Shown here in pieces: positions 16,676-29,395 of a DNA stretch of 64,000 nucleotides (position 1 is the first letter of the stretch; each line of letters opens with the position of its first letter). The stretch covers positions 1,622,978 to 1,686,977 of the forward strand of contig NZ_CP029829.1 of the NCBI RefSeq assembly GCF_003233655.1. The letters run 5' to 3'. The notes under the pieces are model-generated. The model was not told the DNA's origin. It made no database searches and saw nothing but the letters and a program-made list of their open reading frames with translations. A program made the translations under genes and the position numbers. The DNA comes from Azospirillum ramasamyi. Lineage in GTDB: Bacteria > Pseudomonadota > Alphaproteobacteria > Azospirillales > Azospirillaceae.

Positions 16676-17392
16676 ATGACCCGTTCCAAATCCGGCCCGC
16701 CCGGCAACAACAGCGGCGGTATTTCCGGCGCCATCGCCGGCGATCTGGAGCCTTGCGGCACCTGCGGCCGTTCGGTCGCGCCGCGCGCCCTGTTCTGCCA
16801 CGCCTGCGGTGCGGCGCAGCCGCCGCGCCCTCTCGACCCCTTCACCCGGCTGGGGCTGGAGCGGCGCTTCGACATCGATCTCGAGCAGTTGTCGAAGCAG
16901 CATGCCGGCTTCACCCGCGCCATGGACCCGGAGCGTTTCGCCGCCCGCGGCCCCCGCCAGAAGGCCAACGCCAAGGCCCAGGTCGACGCCCTGCGCGAGG
17001 CCTATGAGGTGCTGCGCGATCCCATCCGCCGCGCCCGGGCGCTGCTGTCCCTGCTGGGCGGCACGCCGGCCGTGGGAGATGGCGCCGGGAATGGGGCAGA
17101 AGATGGATCCGGGAACGGGGATGAGGAGATCGCCGACCTCGCCGCCCGGCTGACCCGCGCCGAGGACGCGCTGGAACTGGACCGCATCGGCCTGGACCTC
17201 GGCCAGCGGATCGAGGCCTGCATCAAGTATCTCACCCCCGCCTTCCGCAAGGCGCAGACGGCATCCGGCCCGGACAGCCCGCCGGCCTTCGACGGCGCCG
17301 CCCGCATCCTCGCCCGGCTGGAACGGCTGGAGGAGCTGGCCGCCGACGTCCGTGCCCGCCGCGCCGCCCGGACGCCGCCGGTGCGGGGCTGA
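16676..17392 (+). CDS. hscB: HscB-like J-domain protein with N-terminal zinc motif and degenerate HPD
   Basis: Product of 238 residues. An N-terminal pair of C-x2-C motifs (C27, C30, C41, C44) resembles the zinc motif of eukaryotic HSC20. Residues ~54-115 align with the HscB J domain (DPFTRLGLERRFDID, and the AYEVLRDPIRRARALLSLLGG end). Where HscB has HPDKF this protein has DPERF (residues 84-88), so the His and Asp needed to stimulate a DnaK-type ATPase are replaced. A C-terminal helical bundle (residues ~145-230) corresponds to the scaffold-binding domain, with an acidic Gly-rich linker before it. It lies between desulfurase and ferredoxin genes, and no hscA or iscU is nearby. Confidence 0.8.
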   Translation: MTRSKSGPPGNNSGGISGAIAGDLEPCGTCGRSVAPRALFCHACGAAQPPRPLDPFTRLGLERRFDIDLEQLSKQHAGFTRAMDPERFAARGPRQKANAKAQVDALREAYEVLRDPIRRARALLSLLGGTPAVGDGAGNGAEDGSGNGDEEIADLAARLTRAEDALELDRIGLDLGQRIEACIKYLTPAFRKAQTASGPDSPPAFDGAARILARLERLEELAADVRARRAARTPPVRG

Positions 17393-17442
17393 TCCGGTTT
17401 TCCCTTTCAATCGCTAGGCAACCTTAGAAGAACGAGGACCCC

Positions 17443-17772
17443 ATGCCCAAGATGACCTTCATCGAGCCCGATGGCAGCCGCCGCGAGGTGGACGCCCCGC
17501 TCGGTCTGTCCGTGCTGGAAATCGCGCACAAGAACAGCCTGGACCTGGAAGGCGCCTGCGAGGGCTCGCTGGCCTGCTCCACCTGCCATGTCGTGATCGA
17601 GCCGGAATGGTTCGACGTCCTGCCGGAAGCGCAGGAGGACGAGGAGGACATGCTGGACCTCGCCTTCGGCCTGACCAAGACCTCGCGCCTCGGCTGCCAG
17701 ATCATCATGACCGAGGAACTGGACGGTCTGGTCGTCCGCCTGCCGGGCGGCAGCAACAACGCGATGAAGTAA
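17443..17772 (+). CDS. [2Fe-2S] ferredoxin, adrenodoxin/Isc type
   Basis: Product of 109 residues with cluster ligands C39, C45, C48 (C-x5-C-x2-C) and C85, and the [17 protein letters not shown] and RLGCQI blocks of Isc-type ferredoxins. It would supply electrons for Fe-S cluster assembly in the cytosol. CGAGGA lies a few bases before ATG 17443. It is 50 bases after the hscB-like gene and probably in the same transcript. Confidence 0.95.
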   Translation: MPKMTFIEPDGSRREVDAPLGLSVLEIAHKNSLDLEGACEGSLACSTCHVVIEPEWFDVLPEAQEDEEDMLDLAFGLTKTSRLGCQIIMTEELDGLVVRLPGGSNNAMK

Positions 17773-17906
17773 CGGCGCGGGGGAGCCCTGTTCCGGCCGC
17801 CGGGCCGGCGTCACGCGGCGCAAGACCCGGCGGCTTCTTTCCCCTGCCCTTCCTCCGTTTCGATTTCCTACTTTCCCGGGCGCCTGCCCGTACCATATAG
17901 GGCGCC

Positions 17907-19070
17907 ATGAACTCCCTCGGTCTACCGAAGCGCCCCCAGGACACCCGCGTCGTCGTCGCGATGTCCGGCGGGGTGGATTCCTCCGTCACCGCCGCCGTGC
18001 TGCGGGAGGAGGGCTATGACGTCGTCGGCATCACGCTGCAGCTTTACGACCACGGCCTCGCCTTGCAGAAGCCGGGCGCCTGCTGCGCCGGCCAGGACAT
18101 CTACGACGCCCGTCAGGTCGCCGACCGCATCGGCATTCCGCATTACGTGCTGGATTACGAAGGCCGCTTCAGCCAGGACGTGATGGACGATTTCGCCGAC
18201 AGCTATCTGCGCGGCGAGACGCCCATCCCCTGCGTGCGCTGCAACCAGCGCGTCAAGTTCCGCGACCTGCTGAACACCGCCCGCGATTTGGGCGCCGACG
18301 CGCTCGCCACCGGCCATTACGTCCGCCGCATCGCCGGCCCGCAGGGCGCCGAACTGCACCGAGCCGTCGATCCCGCCAAGGACCAGAGCTATTTCCTGTT
18401 CGCCACCACGCGCGAGCAGCTTGAGTTCCTGCGCTTTCCCCTGGGCGGCCTGACCAAGCCGGAAACCCGCGCGCTGGCCGAGCGCCACGGGCTGGAGGTG
18501 GCGGCCAAGCCCGACAGCCAGGACATCTGTTTCGTCCCCAACGGCAATTATGCCGAGGTGGTGGCGAAGCTGCGCCCCGGCTCGGTCGAGCCCGGCGACA
18601 TCGTCCATGTCGACGGCCGCGTGCTGGGCCGCCACAAGGGCGTCGTCCACTACACGGTCGGCCAGCGCAAGGGGCTCGGCATCGGCGGCATCCGCGGCCA
18701 GGAGGAGGAGGCGCTCTACGTCGTCCGCCTGGAGCCCGCCCGCCGCCGCGTCGTCGTCGGCCCGCGCCGCGACCTCGCCCGCTCGCTGGTGATGGTGCGC
18801 GACGTGAACTGGCTCGGTCCCGATCTGGCTGACGGCACGGGGATCGAGGTGTCGGTGAAGCTCCGTTCCGCCCAGCCCGCCGCCTCCGCGATCTGGCGCG
18901 CCGGACCGGACGGCAGCGCGCGGGTGGAGTTGCAGGAGCCCCAGCACGGCATCGCCCCCGGCCAGGCCTGCGTCGTCTATCAGGGCGACCGCGTTCTGGG
19001 CGGCGGCTGGATTTCCGGCACTGCCGGCGGTGTGGCCGCCAGCGCGGAGGCAAGTGAAACGGTGGCCTGA
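17907..19070 (+). CDS. mnmA: tRNA-specific 2-thiouridylase
   Basis: Product of 387 residues. The PP-loop SGGVDSS is at residues 20-26 and activates U34 of tRNA with ATP; the catalytic cysteines are C112 in [11 protein letters not shown] and the Cys in DSQDICFV, between which the persulfide sulfur passes. The central barrel has [13 protein letters not shown]. It makes 2-thiouridine at the wobble position of tRNA-Lys, -Glu and -Gln, using sulfur that starts from a cysteine desulfurase; such a gene lies 1.4 kb upstream. A Gly/Ala-rich tail follows the usual end. Confidence 0.96.
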   Translation: MNSLGLPKRPQDTRVVVAMSGGVDSSVTAAVLREEGYDVVGITLQLYDHGLALQKPGACCAGQDIYDARQVADRIGIPHYVLDYEGRFSQDVMDDFADSYLRGETPIPCVRCNQRVKFRDLLNTARDLGADALATGHYVRRIAGPQGAELHRAVDPAKDQSYFLFATTREQLEFLRFPLGGLTKPETRALAERHGLEVAAKPDSQDICFVPNGNYAEVVAKLRPGSVEPGDIVHVDGRVLGRHKGVVHYTVGQRKGLGIGGIRGQEEEALYVVRLEPARRRVVVGPRRDLARSLVMVRDVNWLGPDLADGTGIEVSVKLRSAQPAASAIWRAGPDGSARVELQEPQHGIAPGQACVVYQGDRVLGGGWISGTAGGVAASAEASETVA

Positions 19071-19135
19071 ATCAGGGGCTTATGCGGATTTCCGCCGGCC
19101 GGCCGAAAAAAATCGCACCCCCTGAAAATTCCGCG

Positions 19136-19165
19136 TTGACAGGCCAAGTCGCCCTATCCTATATA
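19136..19165 (+). promoter_or_regulatory. Strong sigma-70-type promoter of the tRNA-Met gene
   Basis: TTGACA (19136-19141) is a perfect -35; CTATAT/TATATA at 19159-19165 is the -10, 17-18 bp away. Transcription would start near 19172, giving a leader of about 70 bases before the tRNA. Confidence 0.8.
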
Positions 19166-19239
19166 GCGGCTCCCGGCGGCAACGACGGGACACGATGGTA
19201 GCCAACGGCGGCGGAAACGCCAACAACGGCGCTCACGAT

Positions 19240-19314
19240 GGCAGCGTAGCTCAGTGGTAGAGCAGGGGAATCATAATCCCTTGGTCGGGGGTTCAAATCC
19301 CTCCGCTGCTACCA
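19240..19314 (+). tRNA. tRNA-Met(CAU), elongator type
   Basis: Folds as a complete cloverleaf with encoded CCA: acceptor stem GGCAGCG with CGCTGCT (G1-U72 wobble), D stem GCTC/GAGC, anticodon stem GGGGA/TCCCT with loop ATCATAA (anticodon CAT), and T stem GGGGG/CCCTC. It lacks the three G-C pairs and mismatched first pair of initiator tRNA, and differs from the usual tRNA-Ile(CAU) acceptor stem, so elongator Met is the best call. It has its own promoter and terminator. Confidence 0.93.
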
Positions 19315-19322
19315 TCATAGAG

Positions 19323-19360
19323 AACCCCCTGGTTTCCGGAAGGACGCCAGGGGGTTTTTC
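19323..19360 (+). terminator. Rho-independent terminator of the tRNA-Met gene
   Basis: AACCCCCTGG (19323-19332) pairs with CCAGGGGGTT (19347-19356), followed by TTTC. The loop contains TTCCGGAA, itself a small palindrome. Confidence 0.88.
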
Positions 19361-19446
19361 TTTGCCCATCATCGACGTGATGGAGCACCGGCCGCAGCGC
19401 ATCCAATCGGGCGGCGCATCCAATCGAAATGTCGCTGGCGCCTCCC

Positions 19447-20361
19447 CTACCCCGCCAGCGACTTCGGCAGCGCGATCCGCGGCTCCACCTCCACGCGATT
19501 GCGGCCGGCGTGCTTGGCACGGTAGAGGGCGGCGTCGGCGCGGGCCAGCAGCGGTTCGATGCCGGTGTCGGTCGCGTTGAGCCAGCTCAGGCCCAGGCTG
19601 ACGGTCACGGTCATCTCGCCGCCGGTCTCCAGCCGGACCGGCATGGCGGCGACGGCCTGGCGCAGGCGCTGGGCGACGGCATAGGCGTTGACCGGCGGGG
19701 TTTCGGGCATCACCACGGCGAATTCCTCGCCGCCCAGGCGGCCGATGATGTCGCTGGTGCGCAAGCTCTCCTTACAGGCGCGCACGGTGCTGCGGATCGC
19801 CTCGTCGCCGGTGGCATGGCCATAGGTGTCGTTGACCCGCTTGAAATGGTCGATGTCCAGCATCACCACCGACAGCGGACGCCCGTAGCGTCGCGAGCGG
19901 TTGAACTCCTCATCCCCCCGTTCCAGGAAGCGGCGGCGGTTCATTGAGCCGGTCAGGGCGTCGGTGGTCGCCAGCCGCTCCAGGTCGCGCTGCATCGCCA
20001 CGACGCGCGAGGCCGCCAGCAGGCGCGCCGCCGTCCATTTCCAGTCCAAGGGCTTGCGCAGGAATTCGTCGGCGCCGGCCTCCACCAGTTCGTGGAACTG
20101 GTCGGTCATGCTGCCGGGGATCATCAGGATCAGGTAGAGGTGGCGCAGCCCCTGGGCGGTGCGCAGGTGCCAGCACAGCTCGATCCCCGTCATGTCGGTC
20201 AGGCGGATGTCGGCCATCACCACGTCGAAACGCTCGTCCGCCACCGCCTCGATGGCGGCGGCCCCGGTCTCGACCACGCTGGTCGCATAGCCCAACTTGG
20301 TCAGCTCATACACCATCATGGTCAGATGATGCGGTGAATCGTCGACGATCAGAATCCGCAA
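19447..20361 (-). CDS. Response regulator with GGDEF domain (PleD-like, single receiver)
   Basis: Product of 304 residues. The receiver domain (residues 1-120) has the acidic pair D7/D8, phospho-acceptor D51 and the Lys in FLRKPLD. The GGDEF domain (residues ~130-295) has the intact active site GGEEF and, five residues earlier, an inhibitory I-site (RTSD). It should therefore make c-di-GMP under control of a histidine kinase, with product feedback. The start is TTG at 20361, with CGGGAG about 9 bases upstream. No kinase is adjacent. It opposes the EAL enzyme at 6554 in the same signalling system. Confidence 0.94.
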   Translation of the reverse strand: MRILIVDDSPHHLTMMVYELTKLGYATSVVETGAAAIEAVADERFDVVMADIRLTDMTGIELCWHLRTAQGLRHLYLILMIPGSMTDQFHELVEAGADEFLRKPLDWKWTAARLLAASRVVAMQRDLERLATTDALTGSMNRRRFLERGDEEFNRSRRYGRPLSVVMLDIDHFKRVNDTYGHATGDEAIRSTVRACKESLRTSDIIGRLGGEEFAVVMPETPPVNAYAVAQRLRQAVAAMPVRLETGGEMTVTVSLGLSWLNATDTGIEPLLARADAALYRAKHAGRNRVEVEPRIALPKSLAG

Positions 20362-20615
20362 ATCGAAAACTCCCGGCGATCCCTGCCCGTTTATGGAACA
20401 TGCGGCCGGACTTGTGCAAATGTCCTTAACGTCATGTCGCAGTACGATAACGAAATGCGGATGTCATACCCAGGTATGGCGGAAGACCTGTCCGCGGCCG
20501 GCCGGCAGGCCTGCCTGATGCTTTTGCACATGTTGCCTGCCGGGTCGCCAGGTTGATACTGTTCCATGCAAATTTGTTCGCTGGACAAGCGGACGATATT
20601 GCGGGAGGCACGACC
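20362..20615. other. Intergenic region between divergent GGDEF and AcoR-like genes
   Basis: 254 bases serving both genes. TGTGCAA (near 20414) and TTGCACA (near 20524) are inverted copies about 105 bases apart, and a related CATGCAAAT occurs near 20566; they could be binding sites. No confident -35/-10 or -24/-12 pair is seen. Confidence 0.35.
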
Positions 20616-22550
20616 ATGGACAGCGCGCGCGCGGCCCACATCGATGAACTCGTGCGTGTCTCCGCCGGTGTGCCGTCAGCCCGCGATCCGATCATCGAAA
20701 GCTCCTGGCGCCGTTGCGTCGCCGATTACAAGCTGGATCCCACCATCGGGCGCGAGGCCCACATCCTGCCGCAGGAACGGCTGCGCGAGCACCGCGACGC
20801 GATGGACGAATTCCTGCGCATGGCCCGCTTCGGGCTGGAGGCGCTCTACCGGCAGGTCGCCGGCATGGGCTATGTGCTGCTGCTGACCGACAGCAACGGC
20901 GTCACCGTGGACTTCATCGGCGATCCGACCTTCGACAACCATCTGCGCCGGGCCGGGCTGTATCTGGGCTCAGACTGGAACGAGGGGCATGCCGGCACCT
21001 GCGCGGTCGGCACCTGCATCGCCACCACCCAGGCCCTGACGGTCCATCAGACCGACCATTTCGACGCCACCCACATTCCGCTGACCTGCACCGCCGCCCC
21101 GGTCTTCGACAGCGGGGGAGAACTGGCGGCGGTCCTCGACATCTCCGCCCTGCATTCGCCGGAACCGAAGATCAGCCAGTATCTGGCGCTGCAGATGGTG
21201 AAGGCCTATGTCCACAAGATCGAAACCGCCAATCTCTACAACAATTTCCGCCGCGACTGGGTGGTGAAGCTGTCGGCGTCGCAGGAATTCGCCGAGGTCG
21301 ATCCGGATTTCGTCCTGGCGCTGGACTGCGGCGGCCGGGTGATCGGCTTCAACCACAAGGCCCATGACCTGCTGGCGGAAGACGGGGTGTCGCCGCTCGG
21401 CCGCTCCTTCGCCGAACTGTTCGACTGCGAGGTGGACGAGCTGGTCCGCTTCGTCCGCGCGCTGCCGAGCGAACAGCGCACGCTGCGCCTGCGCCGCACC
21501 GGCCTGCCGCTGTTCGCCCAGGCGATGCCGCCGCCGGCGGTGTCCCTGCCCCGCAACCACGCCCACGACCAGGGGAACGACCCGCTGCCGGAGCCGCTGC
21601 GCGTGGTGTCCGGCGGCGACCCGGCGCTGAAGGCGGTGCTGACGCGGGCGGCGAAGCTGGTCAACACCCGCATGAGCCTGCTGATCCATGGCGAGACCGG
21701 TACCGGCAAGGAACATCTGGCCAAGGCGCTGCACAAGTCCAGCATCCGCCGCAACAAGCCCTTCGTCGCCGTCAACTGCGCGGCATTGCCGGAAAACCTG
21801 ATCGAGAGCGAGCTGTTCGGCTACGAGCCCGGCTCCTTCACCGGGGCGACGGCGCGCGGCAAGAAGGGGCTGATCCTGGAGGCCGACGGCGGCACCCTGT
21901 TCCTGGACGAGATCGGCGACATGCCCCTGTCGTCGCAGACCCGCCTGTTGCGCGTGCTTGCCGAGCGGGAGGTGACGCCGATCGGCCGGACCAAGGCGGT
22001 GTCGGTGGATGTCCGCGTCATCGGCGCCACCCACCGCGATCTGGTGGAACTGGTCAAGGCCGGCCGCTTCCGCGACGACTTGTACTTTCGTCTCAACGGC
22101 GCGGTGTTCACCCTGCCGCCGCTGCGCCAGCGCGGCGACCTGGAGTGGCTGATCGAACGGCTCCTGGTCGAACGGGCGGAACGCGACGGCGTCGGCTACC
22201 GCCTGACCCCGGCGGCGCTGGCGGCGCTGCGCGGCCATGGCTGGCCTGGCAATGTGCGGGAACTGGTGAATGCGCTGGACTATGCCTGCGCGGTCTGCGA
22301 CGGCGGGCTGATCGACCTCTGCGACATTCCGGAGCCGGTGCAGCACAGCGGCCTGTTCCAGGCCTGGCCGGCGGCGGAGGCGGCGAAGCCCGAAGCGGAG
22401 GGTGTGGACCCCGCCGCCCGCTTGCGGGGAACCCTGCGGCGGCACCATTGGAACGTGTCGGCGACAGCGCGGGCGCTGGGGGTCGACCGCTCCACCATCC
22501 ATCGGCAGATGCACCGCTTCGGCATCGTGGCGCCGCATCGGGCGGAGTGA
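20616..22550 (+). CDS. Sigma-54-dependent activator, AcoR-like
   Basis: Enhancer-binding protein of 644 residues. The N-terminal half (residues ~60-200) is GAF-like; a PAS-like segment follows at ~225-290. The AAA+ domain has Walker A GETGTGKE (about 359-366), a GSFTGA loop (about 406-411, one change from the usual GAFTGA) that contacts sigma-54, and Walker B LFLDEIGD (~428). A Fis-type helix-turn-helix is at the end (HHWNVSATARALGVDRSTIHRQM). AcoR relatives control catabolic genes such as acetoin or alcohol use. ATG 20616 follows GGGAGG. The target is not evident; the convergent 5-oxoprolinase gene ends 30 bases away. Confidence 0.92.
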   Translation: MDSARAAHIDELVRVSAGVPSARDPIIESSWRRCVADYKLDPTIGREAHILPQERLREHRDAMDEFLRMARFGLEALYRQVAGMGYVLLLTDSNGVTVDFIGDPTFDNHLRRAGLYLGSDWNEGHAGTCAVGTCIATTQALTVHQTDHFDATHIPLTCTAAPVFDSGGELAAVLDISALHSPEPKISQYLALQMVKAYVHKIETANLYNNFRRDWVVKLSASQEFAEVDPDFVLALDCGGRVIGFNHKAHDLLAEDGVSPLGRSFAELFDCEVDELVRFVRALPSEQRTLRLRRTGLPLFAQAMPPPAVSLPRNHAHDQGNDPLPEPLRVVSGGDPALKAVLTRAAKLVNTRMSLLIHGETGTGKEHLAKALHKSSIRRNKPFVAVNCAALPENLIESELFGYEPGSFTGATARGKKGLILEADGGTLFLDEIGDMPLSSQTRLLRVLAEREVTPIGRTKAVSVDVRVIGATHRDLVELVKAGRFRDDLYFRLNGAVFTLPPLRQRGDLEWLIERLLVERAERDGVGYRLTPAALAALRGHGWPGNVRELVNALDYACAVCDGGLIDLCDIPEPVQHSGLFQAWPAAEAAKPEAEGVDPAARLRGTLRRHHWNVSATARALGVDRSTIHRQMHRFGIVAPHRAE

Positions 22551-22569
22551 GGGGGCATACTGCCCCCTC
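22549..22569. terminator. Hairpin between convergent genes
   Basis: GAGGGGGCA (22549-22557) and TGCCCCCTC (22561-22569) form a perfect 9-bp stem with a 3-base loop, starting inside the stop codon of the AcoR-like gene. It lies 11 bases beyond the stop of the opposing gene and could serve both. Confidence 0.6.
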
Positions 22570-22580
22570 GAACACCCACC

Positions 22581-26249
<3,669 letters not shown>

Positions 26250-26467
26250 CGTCGTCGCACCCGCCGAATCCCTGCGCGGCAACCGCACCGCGCGTGGGCC
26301 GGAGTTTCGCGATCCGGCGGCGAAATTCAACCGCCTGCGTGCCTCACCCCGGCAGGGCGGCCATCAAGACGGGCCGCCGCGGCGGAAAGAACACAGGATA
26401 ACCGACGAAGCGGCTCCGCCGTCATGCGTCCAGCCGCCATCGGTTCAAGCGGCGAGCCGCAACCCAT

Positions 26468-27049
26468 TCAAGCGGCGAGCCGCTCGGGCCGGACGCCGGG
26501 CAGGCGGGTCAGGATGGCGTTGCCGGACAGGATGCTGTTGAAGGCGCCGCTGCCGTCCTCCAGCGCTTCCAGGGCAAGCGAAAACTGGTTGGGGGGCGGC
26601 AATTCGAACAGGACGGCGGCCTCGCCGCCATCCAGCGCGAGCCGGCCGCCGAAACGGCGGGCCAGGGCACGCATGCGGACATTGCCGCTCAGGCACATCA
26701 TGTGGACATGGCGGATGCCGCGGTTGCGGGCGACCGTCAGGATGCGGCGGACCAGCGTGCTGCCGACCCCCTTGCCCTGAAGCCCCGATTCGACGCTGAT
26801 GCCGAATTCGGCCTGATCGGGCCAGAGCATGCGCTCCCCGCACAGCTCCACCGCGCCGCGCAGCACGCCGTCCTCGAAGGCCCCCAACAGCACCGTCCGG
26901 CCCCAGTCGATGGCGGCGCAATGCCGCTCCACCGCCTCGTCCGACAGCGCGCCGGCGAAGCGGGCATAGCGGTCGGCCTTGTCCAGGCGGAGGAGATGCG
27001 CCCGGTACTGGGAAAGTTCGGTCGGAATGATCTTGCGGATGACAGGCAT
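26468..27049 (-). CDS. GNAT-family N-acetyltransferase
   Basis: Product of 193 residues. The acetyl-CoA site is the segment QGKGVGSTLVRRIL (the R/Q-x2-G-x-G/A motif) after the strand AEFGISVES. The acceptor substrate cannot be told. ATG 27049 gives the start MPVIRKIIPTE, typical of the fold; an in-frame ATG at 27085 would add 12 residues. It lies on the same strand as the 5-oxoprolinase gene, 218 bases before it, and is divergent from the TerB/J-domain gene. Confidence 0.88.
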   Translation of the reverse strand: MPVIRKIIPTELSQYRAHLLRLDKADRYARFAGALSDEAVERHCAAIDWGRTVLLGAFEDGVLRGAVELCGERMLWPDQAEFGISVESGLQGKGVGSTLVRRILTVARNRGIRHVHMMCLSGNVRMRALARRFGGRLALDGGEAAVLFELPPPNQFSLALEALEDGSGAFNSILSGNAILTRLPGVRPERLAA

Positions 27050-27354
27050 GGCTCTGCTCACGGTTCTCGAAATTCGAAAACGCATTCACGCAGAACGTTT
27101 TCCCCAGAACCCGGCGCCGCAGGCTCGTGACAAGCGCATGGCGGCCGCCGTTGTTATAGAAACCGGCGCTCTCTGCGGCGCCCTTTGTTGCACTGCAACA
27201 TGATCTCCCGGGCGGAATTCGCAAGCGCTCATTAGAAATTCGCGATGCGAACAATGCTGGCCTGTTGCGGCTGCGCCACAGTTGGCCGGTAACCGTCCGG
27301 CGGCTATGCTGCCGGCCAGCAGGATGACGGCGAGCGGAACACGGAAGGCGGAGC
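27050..27354. other. Intergenic region between divergent GNAT and TerB/J-domain genes
   Basis: 305 bases with no gene. Two short inverted repeats may be operators: GTTGCA-C-TGCAAC at 27187-27199 and TTCGC-GAT-GCGAA at 27239-27251. Promoters for both genes should lie here but none is clear. Confidence 0.4.
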
Positions 27355-28134
27355 ATGAGCATTTGGGGCAGGATCCTCGGCAGCGCGGCAAGCCTGTTCA
27401 GCGGAGGGCCGCTGGGCAGCCTTCTGCGCGGGCTTGCCGGGCAGGCGGTGGACCCGTGGTCGCCCGGCGGCCCCGGCGACCAGCGCAAGCCCATGAGCGA
27501 TGCGGAGGCCGAGGAGGCCAAGCAAACCGTCGCCTTCACCATCGGCGTCATCGCCCTTGCGGCGAAGATGGCGCGGGCCGACGGCGTGGTGAAACGGGTG
27601 GAGGTCGATACCTTCAAGCGGCTGTTCCGCGTTCCGTCCGACGAGCTGGCGAATGTCGGCCGCGTCTTCGACCTTGCCCGCCGCGACACCCATGGCTTCG
27701 AAGAGTATGCCCGCCAGATCGCCAACCTGTTCGAGGACAGGCATGCGGTCCTGGAGGAACTGCTCGACAGCCTGCTGATGATCGCCGAGGCCGACGACGA
27801 GTTGCACGAGACGGAGGTGGAGTATCTGCGCGCCGTCGCCGTGATCTTCGGATTCGACGAGGCGGAGTTCCGCCGCATCGTCGCCGGGCACCATATCGCC
27901 GGCGGCCCGACCGATTCGGACCCCTATGCGGTGCTGGGCGTGGCGCGCACCGACGACGACGGCGCGATCAAGGCCGCCCACCGTGCGCTGGTGCGCGAGC
28001 ATCATCCCGACCGGCTGATCGCCCAGGGCATGCCGCAGGAATTCGTGGATCTGGCGACGCAGAAGCTCGCGCTCGTCAACGCCGCCTATGACCGGATTCG
28101 CCGGGAACGGGAAGGCCGCGCCGCACTGCTCTAA
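27355..28134 (+). CDS. DjlA-like co-chaperone with TerB and J domains
   Basis: Product of 259 residues. A Gly-rich start (MSIWGRILGSAASLFSGG) is followed by a TerB-like all-helical domain (residues ~55-180, with ARADGVVKRVEVD and AEADDELHETEVEYL repeats) and a C-terminal J domain (residues ~193-255) that keeps the HPD motif in REHHPDRLI. E. coli DjlA has the same two domains after a membrane anchor; here no full anchor is visible. It should stimulate DnaK. Its intact HPD contrasts with the degenerate one in the HscB-like protein at 16676. A weak hairpin followed by TTTTT lies 50 bases downstream. Confidence 0.87.
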   Translation: MSIWGRILGSAASLFSGGPLGSLLRGLAGQAVDPWSPGGPGDQRKPMSDAEAEEAKQTVAFTIGVIALAAKMARADGVVKRVEVDTFKRLFRVPSDELANVGRVFDLARRDTHGFEEYARQIANLFEDRHAVLEELLDSLLMIAEADDELHETEVEYLRAVAVIFGFDEAEFRRIVAGHHIAGGPTDSDPYAVLGVARTDDDGAIKAAHRALVREHHPDRLIAQGMPQEFVDLATQKLALVNAAYDRIRREREGRAALL

Positions 28135-28183
28135 CATGCCGGGATTCGTCACGATGGGGCAGGATTTTAAATTGCTTTGTCGT

Positions 28184-28200
28184 GGGATTTATCCCTTTTT
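28184..28200 (+). terminator. Short hairpin with T run after the DjlA-like gene
   Basis: GGGA (28184-28187) and TCCC (28192-28195) enclose TTTA and are followed by TTTTT. The stem is short for a terminator. Confidence 0.35.
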
Positions 28201-28261
28201 CTGACGTATCGTTCCTTCCGGGGCGGACGACCGGCCGCCCGCAGGATGGGAATGGTACGAC

Positions 28262-29395
28262 ATGCAACGCACGATCATCCGGACGATCTTCGCTGCGGCT
28301 TTGGGAACGGCGCTGACGGCAGGCACGCTCTGCGCCGCTCAGGCGCAGAGCGCAACCTTCGACGGCCCGGTGATTCTGGGCCAGCCGCTGACGCTGAACC
28401 TGGGGGCGCCGCCGTCCGGCACCGACTGCCCGACCCAGGCCGCGGCGCTGAACGCGCAAGGGCTGGTCCTGGTCGCCAACGGCCAGACGATCCCGGGCGC
28501 CCGCGCCAGCTTCGGCTGCTCCGCCAAGGGGGAACTGGTCGGCACGGCCTCCACCTCCATCGCCGGCAGCAGCGACGACGCGGCGCAGCGGCGGGCGGCA
28601 TGGCAAAGCGCCTTCAGCGGCTTCTTCAGCCTTTCCGGCACGACGACCCTGCCGATCGCCTTCGGCCCGGCCACCGGCGGCATGACCACCGCACCGAAGC
28701 TGGTCGCCATCCAGGGGGCGAGCGACCGCGACCTCGGGCTGGCCGGGCTGTGGTTCGCGCTCGTGGCGGCGGGGTTCCTGTTCGCCTTCTTCCATCATTT
28801 CGGCCGCACCGATTCGATCACCTCCATTCCCGGCGTGCCGATGCCGGCCGGCTACCGGCCGCCCTACAGCCTCGCCCGCTTCCAGCTTCTGTGGTGGAGC
28901 GGGATCGTCACCGCCTCCTACGTCGCCATCCTGACCATCACCGGATCGATGGACACCATCACCACCGGCACCATGGCGCTGATGGGGATCGTCGGCGGCA
29001 CCTCCGTCCTTGCCGCCTTCCAGGACCGCCGTCCGGGCGACGACGAGGTGCGGCGCCAGCAGCATGCCGCCGCCTACCGCGCCGCCGCCGCCGCCAACCC
29101 GCCCGATCAGGCGACGATGGCCTTGAGCCTGCACGAGGTCTATCCCCCGACGCAGGGATGGCTGACCGACCTGCTGAGCGATGCCGCCGGCTACAACATC
29201 CACCGCCTGCAACTGCTGGCCTGGACCATGGTGCTGGGCATCACCTTCCTCTACGAGGTCACCCGCACGCTGGGCATGCCGGAGCTGTCGGCCAACCTGC
29301 TGGCCCTGACCGGCATCAGCAACGGCACCTATTTCGGCTTCAAGATGCAGGAGCAGCAGGTGGCGACGCCGACGGAGCCGGTCCCGGCAACGTAA
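28262..29395 (+). CDS. Hypothetical inner-membrane protein with signal peptide
   Basis: Product of 377 residues, function unknown. A signal peptide (residues 1-29, ending AAQAQ) leads to a ~125-residue periplasmic part with two cysteines (in TDCPTQ and FGCSAK) that could pair. Then follow about four membrane helices: residues ~158-178, ~215-235, ~240-260 and ~320-340. Two paired stretches in the membrane half look like an internal duplication: YSLARFQLLWW then ALMGIVGGTS, and YNIHRLQLLAW then ALTGISNGTYFGFK. Proteins with this repeated R-x-Q-x-x-W / GIS-GT pattern occur in many bacteria but I know no function. It stands alone, followed by the ABC-F operon. Confidence 0.75.
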   Translation: MQRTIIRTIFAAALGTALTAGTLCAAQAQSATFDGPVILGQPLTLNLGAPPSGTDCPTQAAALNAQGLVLVANGQTIPGARASFGCSAKGELVGTASTSIAGSSDDAAQRRAAWQSAFSGFFSLSGTTTLPIAFGPATGGMTTAPKLVAIQGASDRDLGLAGLWFALVAAGFLFAFFHHFGRTDSITSIPGVPMPAGYRPPYSLARFQLLWWSGIVTASYVAILTITGSMDTITTGTMALMGIVGGTSVLAAFQDRRPGDDEVRRQQHAAAYRAAAAANPPDQATMALSLHEVYPPTQGWLTDLLSDAAGYNIHRLQLLAWTMVLGITFLYEVTRTLGMPELSANLLALTGISNGTYFGFKMQEQQVATPTEPVPAT

